Shown here: one piece after another, positions 21,394-33,704 of the stretch | Position numbering within the stretch: the stretch's first letter is position 1 | Layout: every line of letters begins with the position of its first letter | From: Pinus tabuliformis | Taxonomy: Eukaryota; Streptophyta; Pinopsida; Pinales; Pinaceae | Reading direction: 5' to 3' | DNA length: 64,000 nt | NCBI GenBank assembly: GCA_031772625.1 | Contig: CM062813.1 | Coordinates: 764,522,720-764,586,719, forward strand | Program-made: the position numbers and the translations under genes | The notes under the pieces: generated by a model | Seen by the model: the letters and a program-made list of their open reading frames with translations, nothing else | Databases searched by the model: none | What the model was told of the DNA's origin: nothing

Positions 21394-23946
21394 TGTTAGT
21401 TTTTGTAGCATCAGATTTGTTCTAGCCTTGAAATTTTGTGGAGAGGCTAGAATACATGAGATCTCCAAAACCTAGAATTTTTTTTTGGAAACTCTGCCTA
21501 GAAATGACTTAATTAGATTATTAACTAGGTTTTAAATATTTCCTAAGTCTAAAGTTAGGGAATATGGTTAATTAATCAGTATTAGCTAAGTCAAGGCGAG
21601 AATCATCTAGAAACTCACACAGATCGATCTAGAGATGATCCTAGCCATTGATTAAGTTTTAATCTTAGCCATTGGTGCCTGAACAAAGGATTATAAGATG
21701 AGGTCGATGTGGTGATGGAGAGTACACTTGAGCAGTTTGATTTCTGAGCAGATCGATTTCCAAAGTAGCAGCAGTGAGTTGCCGGAGAGAGAGCTAGAGA
21801 TCGAAATAGTGAGAGGGGAAAAGACAGTGAAGTTAGAGGAAGATTTCTAGATCCTTTGAGTGCATTTGCAGAGAGGCAAAAGAGCCACAGAGAGGTTGAC
21901 GTTGGGGCAGCAGAGTAGCCTCTAGAGGCACTTTTGATTCTGCTGGGGAAAAGCCGAGTTTCAATGCTAGTGGTTGGACAGAGGTTCCAGGGGGCTAGGA
22001 GAAACATTTTCCCAGACAACAGCAGACTTGTTAAAATTGGCAACTAGGGCCAAACTCCATGTGGGTCATCTTGTTTATGGCCGCTGATATTTTTCTTGGA
22101 TTCCTCTCTCCGAGAGGTGTACGATTGATCTAAAGATCATATGATTCCGACATGTATTTATGGAGATATGAATTTATTTGTGTTATTGACAATTTGTCAA
22201 GGTCGGCTAGCAAGCAAATTACCCCCAGCTCAACCTCAACATTGCATTTAAATAGAGGAGACCTCAAGTCATTTGAGACACACATCACTCTTGATTTCTC
22301 TCTCCACTCGTTTGGGTTTGTCCTCTCACAAAGAGGACGTGGTGGAAAGAAAGGTCAAGAGGGAGACCTAGCCGCAGTCTTGAAGGAGACATAGCTGCAG
22401 TTAAAGGTGCCCTAGCCGCAGTCAAAGGAGACCTAGCTGCAGTCATGAAGGGAGATCCATTCGCAACAAAAGAGGCCTGATCAACAGTGAAGTGCAAGCC
22501 CTAGCCGTAGCAAGGAGAGGTCAAGGGACAACGTGGAAGAAGGTCTGCTTCAGGAAAGCGTGGACAGGTCTGTTTGGAGGTCGAGTGCTGGACAGGAGTC
22601 TAGATTGGGTTGAGGGACTGTTTTGTGGACAAAACAGGTCCGAATTCTAGGGCCGAGTTTGCTGGATAGTAGGCCGAGTTTAGGAGAGGGCAGATAGTTA
22701 GAAAAGGGAAGCTGCAAGTCTGTTGTGACCGAGTTAAGGCAAGGTTCAACACTGTTTTGGACAACGGATTGTACAAGAAGGATTGCAGGGAGACTGAGCC
22801 CTAAATTGTGGGTTGTTGGGTGAGTATAGGGGCTGGTGTTAGCCCTATACTCCTGTGTGGGACAACTAGAAAGAGGAGAGGCCAAGCAACAGTGTTGCCC
22901 TAACCTGTGGCCAGTTTTGCCAAGAAAAGACACTAGTCCTTCGAGCATGTAAAGGGTGTCAAACTTGCAACTTTGATATAACCAGTGATACAGCAAAGGA
23001 AGGAGGATCTCGTGGAAGGAAAGTTGTAGTTCTCTAGTTGATTGGTGAGGCAGTTTTAGGGCTAACATCTGATGTATAGAAATCTTCAGCCCTTGGTGCC
23101 AGAACTGTAATTTTATTGAAGTCATCCTCATGGTTAAGATCTCTGATGTCTGATCTCCTATTTGGCAAGTCAGTAGTGACTTTAAATCATTGTACTCTAT
23201 CTCTATCTCTCTGCTGAACTATTGAAGACTAAAGAAGATTTGATCAAGGGTTTCCCCACATTGGGGTTTGTCCCTAGCTGGTGCCACATCTTGTGTCCTC
23301 TTGTCTTGGCTTGTCTTCTACTGTTTATGTTTATGTTCTATCTGCATTTTACTTTCATGCTGATGTGATTGTTAATCTGGATATCAATATTGGGCTAATA
23401 AGAAAAATTTAAGTAAATTGCTCTTAAGCATAGAACATACCAAAATTTAACAAGAATAGATGGCTTGAGGAGAGGCTGATCTAGACTGAGTGCAAAAGGG
23501 ACTGCGCTAGGGTGACAAAGAGCCAGCACAAAGGCAGTTTGGACGGCTCACTTGGAGTTGCAGTCAGAGCCTGAAATTTTTTGTTGGGTGAGGAAACTTC
23601 CTCACTAGATTTTTGCCAGTATTTTCTCTACAAGATGCCAATATTCAACATTGAGATTGTACTCCGATTATTTCACTGCTGCTTAATAATAAAATCCTCA
23701 ATTGTGGCCCTGTTTTTCCCAAGTTGGGTTTTTTCGGGGAGTTTTGTCCAAAAATAACTGTGTTATTTTTATGTGCGCTAGCTTTCTTCCAACGTTTATT
23801 CTTCCATAGTTTTATTTGTGTAGATTGCAGTGTGATTTATTCAGTATTTGCCATAGCAAACAACAAATAAATTGTTTAACTAAAATTAACAATTAGGAGA
23901 ATAATTTCTAGTTGCTGCAATAGGATTGCAGTTTGGAATTGTCACA
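21394..23946 (+). repeat. Copia-type LTR, third of the array, split by a solo LTR
   Basis: It starts TGTTAG and ends GTCACA. Removing the nested solo LTR and one target copy leaves about 1,124 bp, equal to the other two LTRs. The last base is followed by CTTAC, the partner of the duplication at 15301. Confidence 0.85.
22029..23452 (+). mobile_element. Solo LTR of the Copia family found at 57569-64000
   Basis: 1,424 bp, starting TGTTAAAATTGGCAACTAGG and ending ATTTAACA, flanked by AGACT (22024-22028) and AGAAT (23453-23457), a target duplication with one change. Its ends match those of the LTRs at 31377, 57569 and 63411. The middle contains about four copies of a 23-bp unit (GAGACCTAGCCGCAGTC...) at 22361-22455 that the relatives lack. 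Open frames here carry no recognisable domain. Confidence 0.82.
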
Positions 23947-23951
23947 CTTAC

Positions 23952-25517
23952 AACGCCCTCTTTCCATCATGCTCATCATTATTATCAAGTTATCTTAATT
24001 GTGAGGTGGGTGAACATCTTCAACATCTTGAAGATAACGTACTTGCAAATCTTCAACAAGTACAACCAAGTACAACTATAGGAGCATGAAGTTAACTTTA
24101 AAATAGGGTTAGCATGTTATTACAATCAAAACAATCAAGCTTTAGATATCAAAACCTAAACCTAGTTAGGTTCATATTTAACAAGAGTTACATCTCTTAT
24201 AAGTTATATCCTAAACTTCAACATTTTGTTAAGGTTTTGTTACAAACCCTAGATTCCATCATCGAGACTTAAAGCCTTAGACATCAACAACTGAATCAAG
24301 TTAGCAATCCAATCATAACATTTTCAATATTATGCCCTAGAATTTCATGTCAAACTCTACTATGGTTTTATCAAAAACCCTAGATTTCATTAATAAAACT
24401 AAATCATGGATATCAACAATCAAGTTAGCATTCTAGCATTTCATTATTATTTTCTTGTATCTTACTAAGGGTTTTATTGTAAACCCTAGATACATACATC
24501 AAACTCCAAAAATAGATATTCAACAATTTTTGATTAGGCTAGGGCTTCAATCATATGGAAGCACTTACACCTAGGGTTTCATTCCTAGAACCTTACTTTA
24601 ACTATTAAATGGGTTTTGTTCATAAACCCTATTTCATCAAACCCTAAGAATCTAGGGTTTTATCATATAACCTATACATTAGTAACAAACCCTAAAATGT
24701 TAAGGTTCTATCAACAAATCGTAATCATCAATTGAGAAGGATTTAATAATTTGTTCTAGACTTTTATTAATAAACCCTAAGTAGACTTAGGGTTTCATTA
24801 TTAACATTAATTTAACCTAAACATCAAAAGGCTAGGGTTTTATAGTGAAACCTAAAGGTTAGTGTTTCACCAAAATGAACAAATGGTAAGAGATAATATG
24901 ACAAGGGTAGTTTCAATGTGATCAATTACCCTAACAAGAATCTTTATGATTCAAAACCCTAGACATAAGAGAGTTATTAATACAAAGCAAATTTGAAATA
25001 AAGAATAATCATACCTTCTTATAAGAAGAAGATTTGCAACAAAATCAAACATACCTTGATTTGCTCTTTAACAAACCTTGTAGAGTTAGCTTATTTAAGA
25101 CCTTTATTTTGATGTCTCCTTCTGAGTCTAGCCATAATCTTCATGTATTTCTGCAACCTTTCCTACCAAGGAAAAAACAAAGAATGAATTATAAGTATGC
25201 AATACAACCAAAGCTAGATGTATAGAGAATCTCAAACATGAAAGAGAAAATAAAGAATATGATACTTATCTTTTGTAAAATGGTGAAGATTCGCTCTTAA
25301 TCTTTCATCAATTCAATCCTTTTTGAGGGATGCCTATACCTTATCAAAACAACTCAAGAATTTTCAACAAGACAAATTACGCCTATAAACTCTAGAAATA
25401 AAAAGAAAAACTTTCTAAAACAATAGTCTATGATATAAGTAGGAGGATATGTAAGAGACTTCGTAATATAAGTCTTTGACTTCAGATTCTTCAGTCTTGT
25501 TCTTCTTTGGTGGAGCT
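23952..25517. other. AT-rich stretch without a recognisable gene
   Basis: No coding frame of note. The pattern AAACCCTAGA/AACCCTAA and its complement recurs irregularly, about twenty times between 24170 and 24960, without a regular period. It may belong to the degenerate 3' part of the minus-strand Copia whose gag starts at 30427, but no pol motif could be read. Confidence 0.4.
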
Positions 25518-26186
25518 TCATCTGCAACTATAGCATGTTCTCTTTCTCTCTTCTTTTAGGATTTTCAGGACATTGATTCTTGTAGTGTCCCATCTTATGA
25601 CAATGAAAGCATTCTCTTTTGGATAGGTCAATCTTCTTCTTTGGTCCTTTAAACAACTTCTTTCCTCCCTTTTTCTTGTAGTGAGCAAACTATGCAATGG
25701 ATGTGATGTTCTCTTCATCTTCCTTCTTATTACTTGCTAATGAGATGCGAGCTTCTTCTTGACTACATGCATTCCACATTTCTTCAAAGGATGGTGTTTC
25801 TTTCCAACTGTTAATACCTGATGCAAAGACACTCCATGATTTTGGTAGACCTAGTAGTGCAACAATCACAAGTTCTTTATTTGGTATCTCTTCATCAATG
25901 GCTTGGAGCTCATCTCTTATTCAGGAGATCCTTACAAAATAAGAAGGCACAGTGTCATCTTTATTGTTCTTAGTTCATTCTTGAGACTAGCTGTTTGTCC
26001 AATGTTCTTGATGCTGAATAGTTTTGAGAGAGCTTCACACATTCCTTTTGCAGTATCTATATTTGATATGTAGGGAATTAAGTTATCCTTAACTCCATCT
26101 ACAATTAGATTCATGGTGAGGATATCAGTTTCCTTGTATTTTTCCTTTCCTGCATCTCTTGTAGGTTCCTTAACCTCTCCAAGTAC

Positions 26187-29100
26187 TGTTGATTTTTGGT
26201 AGCATCGAATGTGCTCTAAGTCTCAAAATTTGCAGGGAGGCTTAGACACATGCATTCTCCAATACCCAGAAATCGTTTTGGGAAATTCCACTCGGAGAAA
26301 ATTTTATTAAATAATTAATTATTTTTAATGGGACCCTAAGTCTAAACTTAGGAAATTAAAATAATTAAAGGGTATTAATCTAATTGTGGGTGAAACTTCT
26401 AGAAGAAGACGAGGATCAAGCTAAAATGATCAAAGCCATTGATTAGAAGTTAATCTAGGTCGTTGGTTGTCCAACAGAAAGATATAAGAAGACGCTTGAG
26501 GGGCACTTAGAGAACAAATCGAGTGAAGATTAGAAGATCGATTTTCTGAAGCAGAGCAGCTGCCGGAAAGAATTTCGAAGTGATCTTTTGCAGTGAGGGG
26601 TAGGGATAGTTCTGGTTGGAGATTTATCTTGATCCGGGATTACTCAGCAGGGGAGGCAAAGAGAGATCCGAGAGAGACAACGCAGACCCAGAAGAGGCTG
26701 ACGCAAGGCCACGCAGAGGTAATGCAGAGCCTTTAGGTGGTCCGAAAATTTGATGGAAGGATCGATATCTGTAGCTGGAAGCCGAGGTGTGAGACCGAGA
26801 GAGCAGAAGTCAGAATCTCAGAGGCAAATCAATCAGTCGGGAGTAGTGACGCAAACCCTAGACAATGTGACGTTGGGCTGACACAGTGACTGCTTTGAGG
26901 CAGCTAGGGGCTAGTCATTCAGCAGCAGGATCAGCCAGGATTTTCAGTGATAGTGTGAGGTAATCTCACTCATCTCTTTGTTGGTGATATTCTCTGTATT
27001 GTATAGCTAGCAGGGTATCCAAACACTGTATTCAGAAAGTACTACTGCTTAATAATAAAACCCTCAGCTGTTACACCAGTTTTCCAACATTGGGTTTTTC
27101 CGGGGACATTCGTCCAAAAATAACTGTGTAGATGTGTTGTGTATTTCTTTCTTGTTCAGTTTCTTGTTTCTGCATTCTATTTAAATGGTGAAGGCCATAG
27201 TGTATTAGTTTCGGTGTTTATTGTAGGAAACAATAAATAATTTTGTTTAATAGGAGAAACGTAATCAGTTGTTGCGGTAGGGATTCTGGTCTAGGAATTT
27301 TCACATGGTATCAGAGCTATAGGTGAAACAAGAGAATAGTGTCGAAAGAGCTCAGCACTGAAGCAAGAAGGGAAGTTGAAGTGCTGCATAGGCAGCAAAT
27401 CAAATCCCTAGAGGGGTTGCGCAGTTTAGGCCAGGAGGGCAAGATTTTCATGGTAAATCTCTCTTTGAGTGAGTCGACAGAGGGATAGGATTTCCATATT
27501 GAAATCTGTCAACGACGGAAGGAGTAGCGCAACAGTAGCTTCAGAAAGAGGGGTTTCTGGTGTGACGCAATTTTCTGCAGGCAGTTGCCAGGCAGAAAGA
27601 CGTAAGAGGGAAGAAGATACACTTGAGGGAATTTCTTCCTCAGAGAATTCCTAGCCAGGGAATTCGAATTCTCATTTGTTGAGCAGCAACAGGAGAGAGG
27701 AGGTTATTCGACTTTTTCGATTGGCAAAAATGGTAGCCAGTGGATTGAGAGATCAGGATAGGTTGGATGGTGCATCCAACTATGTGATCTGGAAGGCAAG
27801 GATGTTGTGCCTTCTAGATGAGCATTTTCTCAAGATCTACGTTGACAGCGTGGTAGCTGAGCTTGCGGATCCAGATCCGCTCAAGAAGTACAAGGGAGAA
27901 ATGGCGAAGACCAAGAGAATGATCCTCGATGGAGTGAAGGATCATGTAGTCTGTCACATCGCTGGCAGAGACATTGCCAAGGAAATGTGGGATGCCTTGT
28001 CGACGCTATATCAAGGATCTTTCGTGTAGCGAAAGATGTACTTGGAGCAGAAGATGAGATCTATGCAGATGCAGAAGGGGGAACACAGTGATCCATTCCT
28101 TACTAAGCTTCAGGAAACCCGAGATGAACTGGCTGCTATGGGGTCAACACCTCAAGCTTCCGAGATGTTAAGACTGGCCCTGAATTCAGTTTCTAAGGAG
28201 TGGCAAGTTTTTGTCTAGAGCATCCTGGGTTGGGAGACTTTGCAAGACTGGGATGGAATGTGGGCAGCTCTTAAGCAGGAAGAGTTGAGGAGAGACTTGG
28301 TTAAGTGTAAACTTGATGGGAGCAGCAGCAGTGGGTCGAAGCCCAAGAAGGAGGAAGAGAATGCAGCCCTCGCATCCAAAGGGTAGCAGGAGCAAGGGAG
28401 AAAGAAGGACGTCTTGAAGATTAAATGCTTCAGGTGTGGAAAATTCGGTCACTACGCTACACAATGTCCTCTCAGGAAGAAGGACAAGGATGAGAAGCAT
28501 GATACGAAGGTTGCAACCATGAAGATCGAGGAGGAGGAGTTTACCATGACAACTCAGGCATCTCTAGGAGGGAGGTGGGGAGATTTAGAGCTGTAGTTCG
28601 AAAGGGCTGCAGTTAAGCAGAATCCTTTAGGAATCCACCTCTCAGATCAATTCCTTGCTATAGGAGCCCAAATCAGAAGTAGCAAGATGGACCAATGTTA
28701 GTTGGTGCAGAGGAGTGCCAGAGTGATAGTTGCAATGGCTAGGAGCGCTAGAGACTGAGCAGCGCAGAGCAGAGTTGACAACAGTGTAGTTGGCACAAAG
28801 CAAAGGTCAGCAGCAACGCAGAGGCTTTAGAGGGTCAACGTAGAGACTAGCAGCAGTCAGAACTCCAACAATGAGATGCATCATACTGAACACCAACTTA
28901 GTAATTTGGATGCTTTTCCGTTGTTGATGTAATACCAACAACAGTTGGAGGAGGTTGTAGTGCGGATGTAGTATTGGCAGTGGCAGTGCCAGCGGCAACA
29001 CAGATGTAGAATTGAGAGGGAGTTGCAATATGGATGCAGTGTTGACAGTGGCAGGGTCAGCAACAGTACATATGCAACATTTGCATAGTAGTTGGTGGAC

Positions 29101-30314
29101 AGGATATCAAACATCCTCAGTGCAGAAGGAGATGTTACAGAACATAGTGATGCTTCAACAGGGTGCATTCCTAGAGTACATTTCTCGCTAAGAGGGAGTG
29201 TTGATTTCTGGTAGCATCGGATGTGCTCTAAGTCTCAAAATTTGCAGGGAGGCTTAGACATGCATTTTCCAATACCCAGAAATTGTTTTGGGAAATTCCA
29301 CACGGAGACAGTTTAATTAAAATAATTGATTATTTTTAATGGGACCCTAAGTCTAAACTTTGGAAATTAAAATAATTAAAGGGTATTAATCTAACTATTG
29401 GTGAAACTTTTAGAAGAAGACGAGGATCAAGCAAAAATGATCTAAGCCATTGATTAGAAGTTAATTTGGGTAGTTGGTTGTCCAACAGAAAGATATAAGA
29501 AGAGGCTTGAGGGGCATTTGGAGAGCACATTGAGTGAAGATCAGAAGATCGATTTTCTGAAGCAAAGAAGTTGCAGGAAAGAATTTCGAAGTGATCTTTT
29601 GTAGTGAAGGGCAGGGATAATTTCGGTTGGAGATTTATCTTGATCCAGGAATACTCAGCAGAGGAGGCAAAGAGAGATCCGGGAGAGGCATGGCAGAGCC
29701 AGAAGAGGCTGACGCAGGGCCATGCAGAGGCAGCGCAAAACCTTGAGGAGGTCTGAAAATTTATTGGAAGGATCTATTTTTGTAGCTGGAAGCTGAGGTG
29801 TGAGACCAGGAGAGAAAAAGTCAGAATCTCAGAGGAAAATCGATTACCTAGGAGGAGTGACGCAAACCCTAGACAGTATGACGCTGAGCTGACGCAGTGA
29901 TTGGCAAAGACAGTGCAAAGGCAGCTAGGGGCTAGTCATTCAGTGGTTGGATCAGTCAGGATTTCCAGTGATAATGTGAGGTAATCTCACTCATCTCTCT
30001 GTCAATGATATTATCTGTATTGGATAGCCAGCAGGGCATCCAGAGATTGTATTCAGAAATTACTACTGCTTAATAATAAAACCCTTAGCTGCTGCACCTG
30101 TTTTCTCGCATTGGGTTTTTCCGGGGATATTTGTCCAAAAATAACTGTGTAGATGTGTTGTGTATTTATTTCTTGTTTCCCCATTTTATTTAAATGGTAA
30201 AGGCTGCATTGTATTAGTTTCAGTGTTTACTGTAGGAAACAATAAATAATTTTGTTCAATAGGAGAAATGTAATTAGTTGTTGTAGTAGCAATTTTGGTC
30301 TAGGAATTTTCACA
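26187..30314 (+). mobile_element. Complete gag-only Copia-type element (TR-GAG)
   Basis: LTRs at 26187-27305 (1,119 bp) and 29199-30314 (1,116 bp), both TGTTGATTT...TTTTCACA, with perfect target duplications AGTAC at 26182-26186 and 30315-30319. A PBS TGGTATCAGAGC follows the 5' LTR at 27306, and a purine tract AAGAGGGAG precedes the 3' LTR. The interior has one gag frame (27730-28596), then about 600 bp of CAGCAA-rich non-coding sequence. It is related to the array at 15306-23946 and inserted in a minus-strand Copia gag. Confidence 0.92.
27730..28596 (+). pseudogene. Copia-type gag, third copy, one frame with three TAG codons
   Basis: A single frame of 289 codons from ATG to the final TAG, interrupted only at 28027, 28216 and 28384, each TAG. 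The first copy has CAG at the position of 28027. Domain order is as in the other copies: the opening DRLDGASNYVIWKARM, the gag helix region (ILDGVKDHVVCHIAG...WDALSTLYQG), and a CCHC knuckle (CFRCGKFGHYATQC) near residue 235. There are no frameshifts, so base substitution alone has inactivated it. Confidence 0.85.
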
Positions 30315-30565
30315 AGTACAAAATCCAATACTTTGTGCTTTGCGAGCATGAGATCTATCCTCTTCTTCCATGCTCTATAGTTGGTGGCTCCTTCTAGTTT
30401 ATTTTTTGACTTCATTGAAGTTGCCATAAATTTTCTAGATGTAGATTCTTCCTTTTAATAAGTCTTCTTCTTATAAACTTGTCTTGAAACCTTTCCTTGA
30501 TCTTTGCTTCTTTCAATAGATCTTCAAGTTGCCTTTTTTCTACCTTCACCTTAGCTGTGATACCA

Positions 30566-33333
30566 TGTTAGAAAATCAGAAAGGAAAAAATATTTTCTTA
30601 TGTTGACAACTACTTGTGAAATTCTTGTATTCTTATTAAATTTCTTTACGTCCTTCTTTTATCTTCTTTCCATCAAGCAATCATCAAATCAAAAGAATGA
30701 AGATCAATGACACTAGATATAAGCATTCAGCAAGGGCTAAAACCCCTATGTAGGGGAAAACCCAGTCAAACTCTTCCACTCGTATATTCAAATCAAATTG
30801 AAATGACCCAAGACCTTATACTAAACCAAAAGACCATCCTCTCTCCACCAAGTCAGCTTCCCAAGATGATTAAGCAAACTTTATTAGTCACTTTTAGTGA
30901 AATAGCTTCAAGCTAGCTACAACTCAGAATTTCGGCCTTCAGCAACGAAAACCTCTGTCCTACTATAGATTTGTAGCTTTGGCCCTATTGCAGCAACCCA
31001 AAAATTCGCATGTGTGGCAGAAGAGAGAGAATATCGACTTCTTCTTGCTTGACAAGTGTCTCCTTCTTCTTTGCTAGGGTTTTCTTCTTCTTCTTTAGGT
31101 ATTTCACTCTTCTTTTCTTCTCTAGCAATTGCATATTGAACTTGTGTGTATATCTCCTCCAAATGGTTGAGTAGCTACTTATTTATAGTGGTTTATGGCT
31201 CCTTTTTGAGGTTGACTTGTCTTCTTTGAATCCGACTTGGTGGAGGAGGCCTATTTGACTCAATTTACATCAAAATAATTTTCTTTTTTGATATACAAAG
31301 CCCAAGAAGGGTCTAATAGACGATGACAAGGACTAGAACTCAAGACACACACCCTAGAAGCCTACAATGGAGGCTTTGTTAATTTTAGGTATGTTCTATG
31401 CGAGAGCAATTTATTTAAATTTTCACAGTTAGCAATCACATCAGCATTAAAGTAAACTGCAGATAGAACATAGATATAAATCGCAGAAGACAAGCCAAGA
31501 CAAGAGGACACGCGATGTGGCGTTACCCAGGGACAAACCCCACAATGTGGGGAAACCCTTGATCAATTCTTCTTTTATGTTCTTCAAAGTTCAGTAGAGA
31601 AAGAGAGAGAGAGATAGTACATTTACAATAGAAGTCAACACTTTGACTTTTGATATCTACAGAGATCAGCGGAAGACATATTGCTTCAACTGATTCTCTA
31701 AGGTGACTTCTTCAACTATCATAGTGCTGCATCTCGCCCATTTGCTGCAATTTACCATGTAGTACCATCATGCATCACCATGCTGCTCATGATCACTATG
31801 CTGCCCATACATCATGCTGTCCATGATCTCATACATCATGCTGCCCATGCATCATGTTGCCCATGCATCATGTTGCCCATGATCTTATCTATCATGCTGC
31901 CCATTCATCATGCTGCCCATGATCTCATACATCATGCTGCTGTCCATGCTCCATAATGTCATACATCATCATGCTGCCCATGATCTCATACATCATGTTG
32001 CTGTCCATGCTCCATGATCTCATACATCGTCATGCTGCCCTTTATGACTGTAACTTCCAGCCTTGCTAACAACCCTTCAAGCCTTAAGGCTGCCTTATGT
32101 GCCACGCTGTCACCTACAATTCTCAAAGGTTTACATGCTGTCCATCTAGTCTACCTCACGCTGTCAACAGGCTTGCATCCTTAAATCTTTGAGTTCTAAT
32201 ATTATAACCAAGAATAACGTTCATTACTGCTGAGGGTATATGAGCTAGCAGGAGCTCAAATCAACAAATATATATATATATATATATATTGATCTATACG
32301 TATGCCAAAATATGCTTTGGCCCAGAACGTAAGATGAGTTCTAGTTGCATATATCTTGACAGCGTATATGGTGCTCTCCATGCATATATCATGACTGTCT
32401 TCCCTTACTGCGGCTAGGTGACTCTATTACAGGACTGTGTTCTCCATTACAGGACTGCGTTCAGATGACTGCGTGGAAAGTGTCTTCATGATAGCGTATC
32501 TCCATGCTATGCGTATATATATGGCTGCGTTGAAGTGTTTCCATGAACATCTTTGTGTCTCCTATTACAGCGTATGACTTGCTGCGATATAGGGCTGTAT
32601 GAAGATCTTCTTTGCTGCGTAATAGGACCTATGTTAGGGCTCCCCCTAACTGCGGCTATGCCTCTTAGTGACTGAGGATAACGGGTCTGTTTCTTACTGC
32701 GTATAGGGTCCAAATTCATGCCTTCATTTAGTCTTCACCTTTACTGTGTTTAGGTTAAGGTATCTCCCTTAACTGCGGCTGGGATCTCCCTTCATTTGCG
32801 TCTTAATGACTGTGATTTAGGGCTTCAACGTATTACCCTTGGTGTCTCTCTCCTTTTCCAAAAACCCAAGACGTGGAGAGGAGGAGATCACCTCAAGGAT
32901 ACATGTCTAAAATGACTTCAACTCCTCACCAATTTATACTAAAACGTGGGGGTTGAATAGACACGTCGGTTGGGCTTCAGAGCCTACGTAAGATGCTGGT
33001 CGACTTAACAATTTGTCCATCACATAAATAAATTCATAACTTCATAAATACTTATCGGAATCAGATGATCTTTAGATCAATCCTACACCTCTCGACGAGA
33101 GGGATCCAATAAAAATACCAGCTGCCATAAATAAGCTGACCCACATGGAGTTTGGCCCTAGTTGCCAATTTTAACAGGCTTAGACCTAGAAATAAAATAA
33201 TAAGAGCATGAAACCCATGCTAATAAATCATTTTTCTTTTATAATAAAATTTCTTTTTCTTTCTTTTAACAAATACATTACATCATGACTCAAATATAAT
33301 TATGAAGACCGACACTAGTTACATTCTTCAACA
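30566..33333 (-). repeat. 5' LTR of the minus-strand Copia, split by a solo LTR
   Basis: On the plus strand it begins TGTTAGAAAATC after the PBS complement and ends ATTCTTCAACA. Without the nested solo LTR it is about 963 bp. Its termini resemble the LTRs at 49563, 53998 and 56013 (minus-strand start TGTTGAAGAATGTAACTAG). The partner LTR was not found. Confidence 0.65.
31377..33176 (-). mobile_element. Solo LTR of the 57569-64000 Copia family, minus orientation
   Basis: 1,800 bp with perfect target duplications GGCTT (31372-31376 and 33177-33181). On the minus strand it starts TGTTAAAATTGGCAACTAGG and ends in TTAACA. The inside is mostly tandem sequence: CATGCTGCCCATGATC-type units at 31765-32042, an AT dinucleotide run at 32268-32288, and 'ctgcg'-containing repeats at 32400-32720. 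No coding capacity. Confidence 0.88.
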
Positions 33334-33704
33334 CCTAGAAGGCCTCTCTTAGCCGTAAAGGGTTGAAGAAAAGAGAGAGAAAGTGGTGAAGGAAGAATGA
33401 TTTGTCAATAAGAAGATGATCACCAAGGATTCTAGACTAGTGCTTGCCTATTGGGAATAATGGAGTCAAGAATTACTTTGATTTGATGATTTCGCTTTTC
33501 AAGGAGACCTAATGCAGCTTTGCTAACCCTAGAGGAGGCAACTTCACAACTTCACAACTACAATAGAATTTATACTTTGTTGACAATATTTGTTAGAGTT
33601 TCAAGGATACAATATACAAGATTGACCTCTAGGAACATTCTTTCATCATTGCCTATGAGTAATGCATGCAATCCTTTTAATAATTTAAATGCTCTAATAA
33701 CTTT
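33334..33704. other. Unassigned sequence between an LTR and the next hAT
   Basis: 371 bp with no protein-like frame, no RNA gene and no repeat that I can relate to the rest of the window. Together with 46860-48240 it formed the target of the hAT insertion. Confidence 0.4.

Larger units (their letters stand above)
15306..23946 (+). mobile_element. Tandem Copia-type gag-only element with three LTRs and two internal regions
   Basis: Order: LTR (15306-16425), internal region 1 (16426-18344), LTR (18345-19471), internal region 2 (19472-21393), LTR (21394-23946, interrupted by a solo LTR). The whole array is flanked by a single target duplication CTTAC (15301-15305 and 23947-23951). Each internal region starts at a tRNA-Met-type PBS (TGGTATCAGAGTGCAG in the second, one mismatch in the first), encodes only a gag, then has about 550 bp of CAGCAA/CAGTGCAG-rich non-coding sequence, and ends with a purine tract (GGGAG). 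No protease, integrase or RT is present. Plant elements of this build are called TR-GAG (terminal-repeat retrotransposon with a GAG domain). Confidence 0.88.
25518..30427 (-). pseudogene. Copia gag on the minus strand, split by a nested gag-only element
   Basis: The start (30427 to about 30315, MATSMKSKNKLEGATNYRAW) and the continuation (26186 to 25518) join in frame across the inserted element at 26187-30314. The continuation contains the UBN2-like gag segment (VDGVKDNLIPYISNIDTAKG...SLFS-type helix) and a CCHC knuckle (CFHCHKMGHYKNQC near 25590-25635). Further stops and shifts follow. The minus-strand PBS (TGGTATCACAGC, 30554-30565) and LTR lie just upstream. No protease or pol was found downstream. 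Confidence 0.7.

Noticed and set aside
23952..25517. Interstitial telomere array
   Set aside because: The AAACCCTAG-like words have no regular period and occur in both orientations, unlike telomere-derived tandem repeats.
31765..32042. CRISPR-like array of CATGCTGCCCATGATC units
   Set aside because: Units abut with no unique spacers, vary in length and lie inside a plant LTR. This is a minisatellite.
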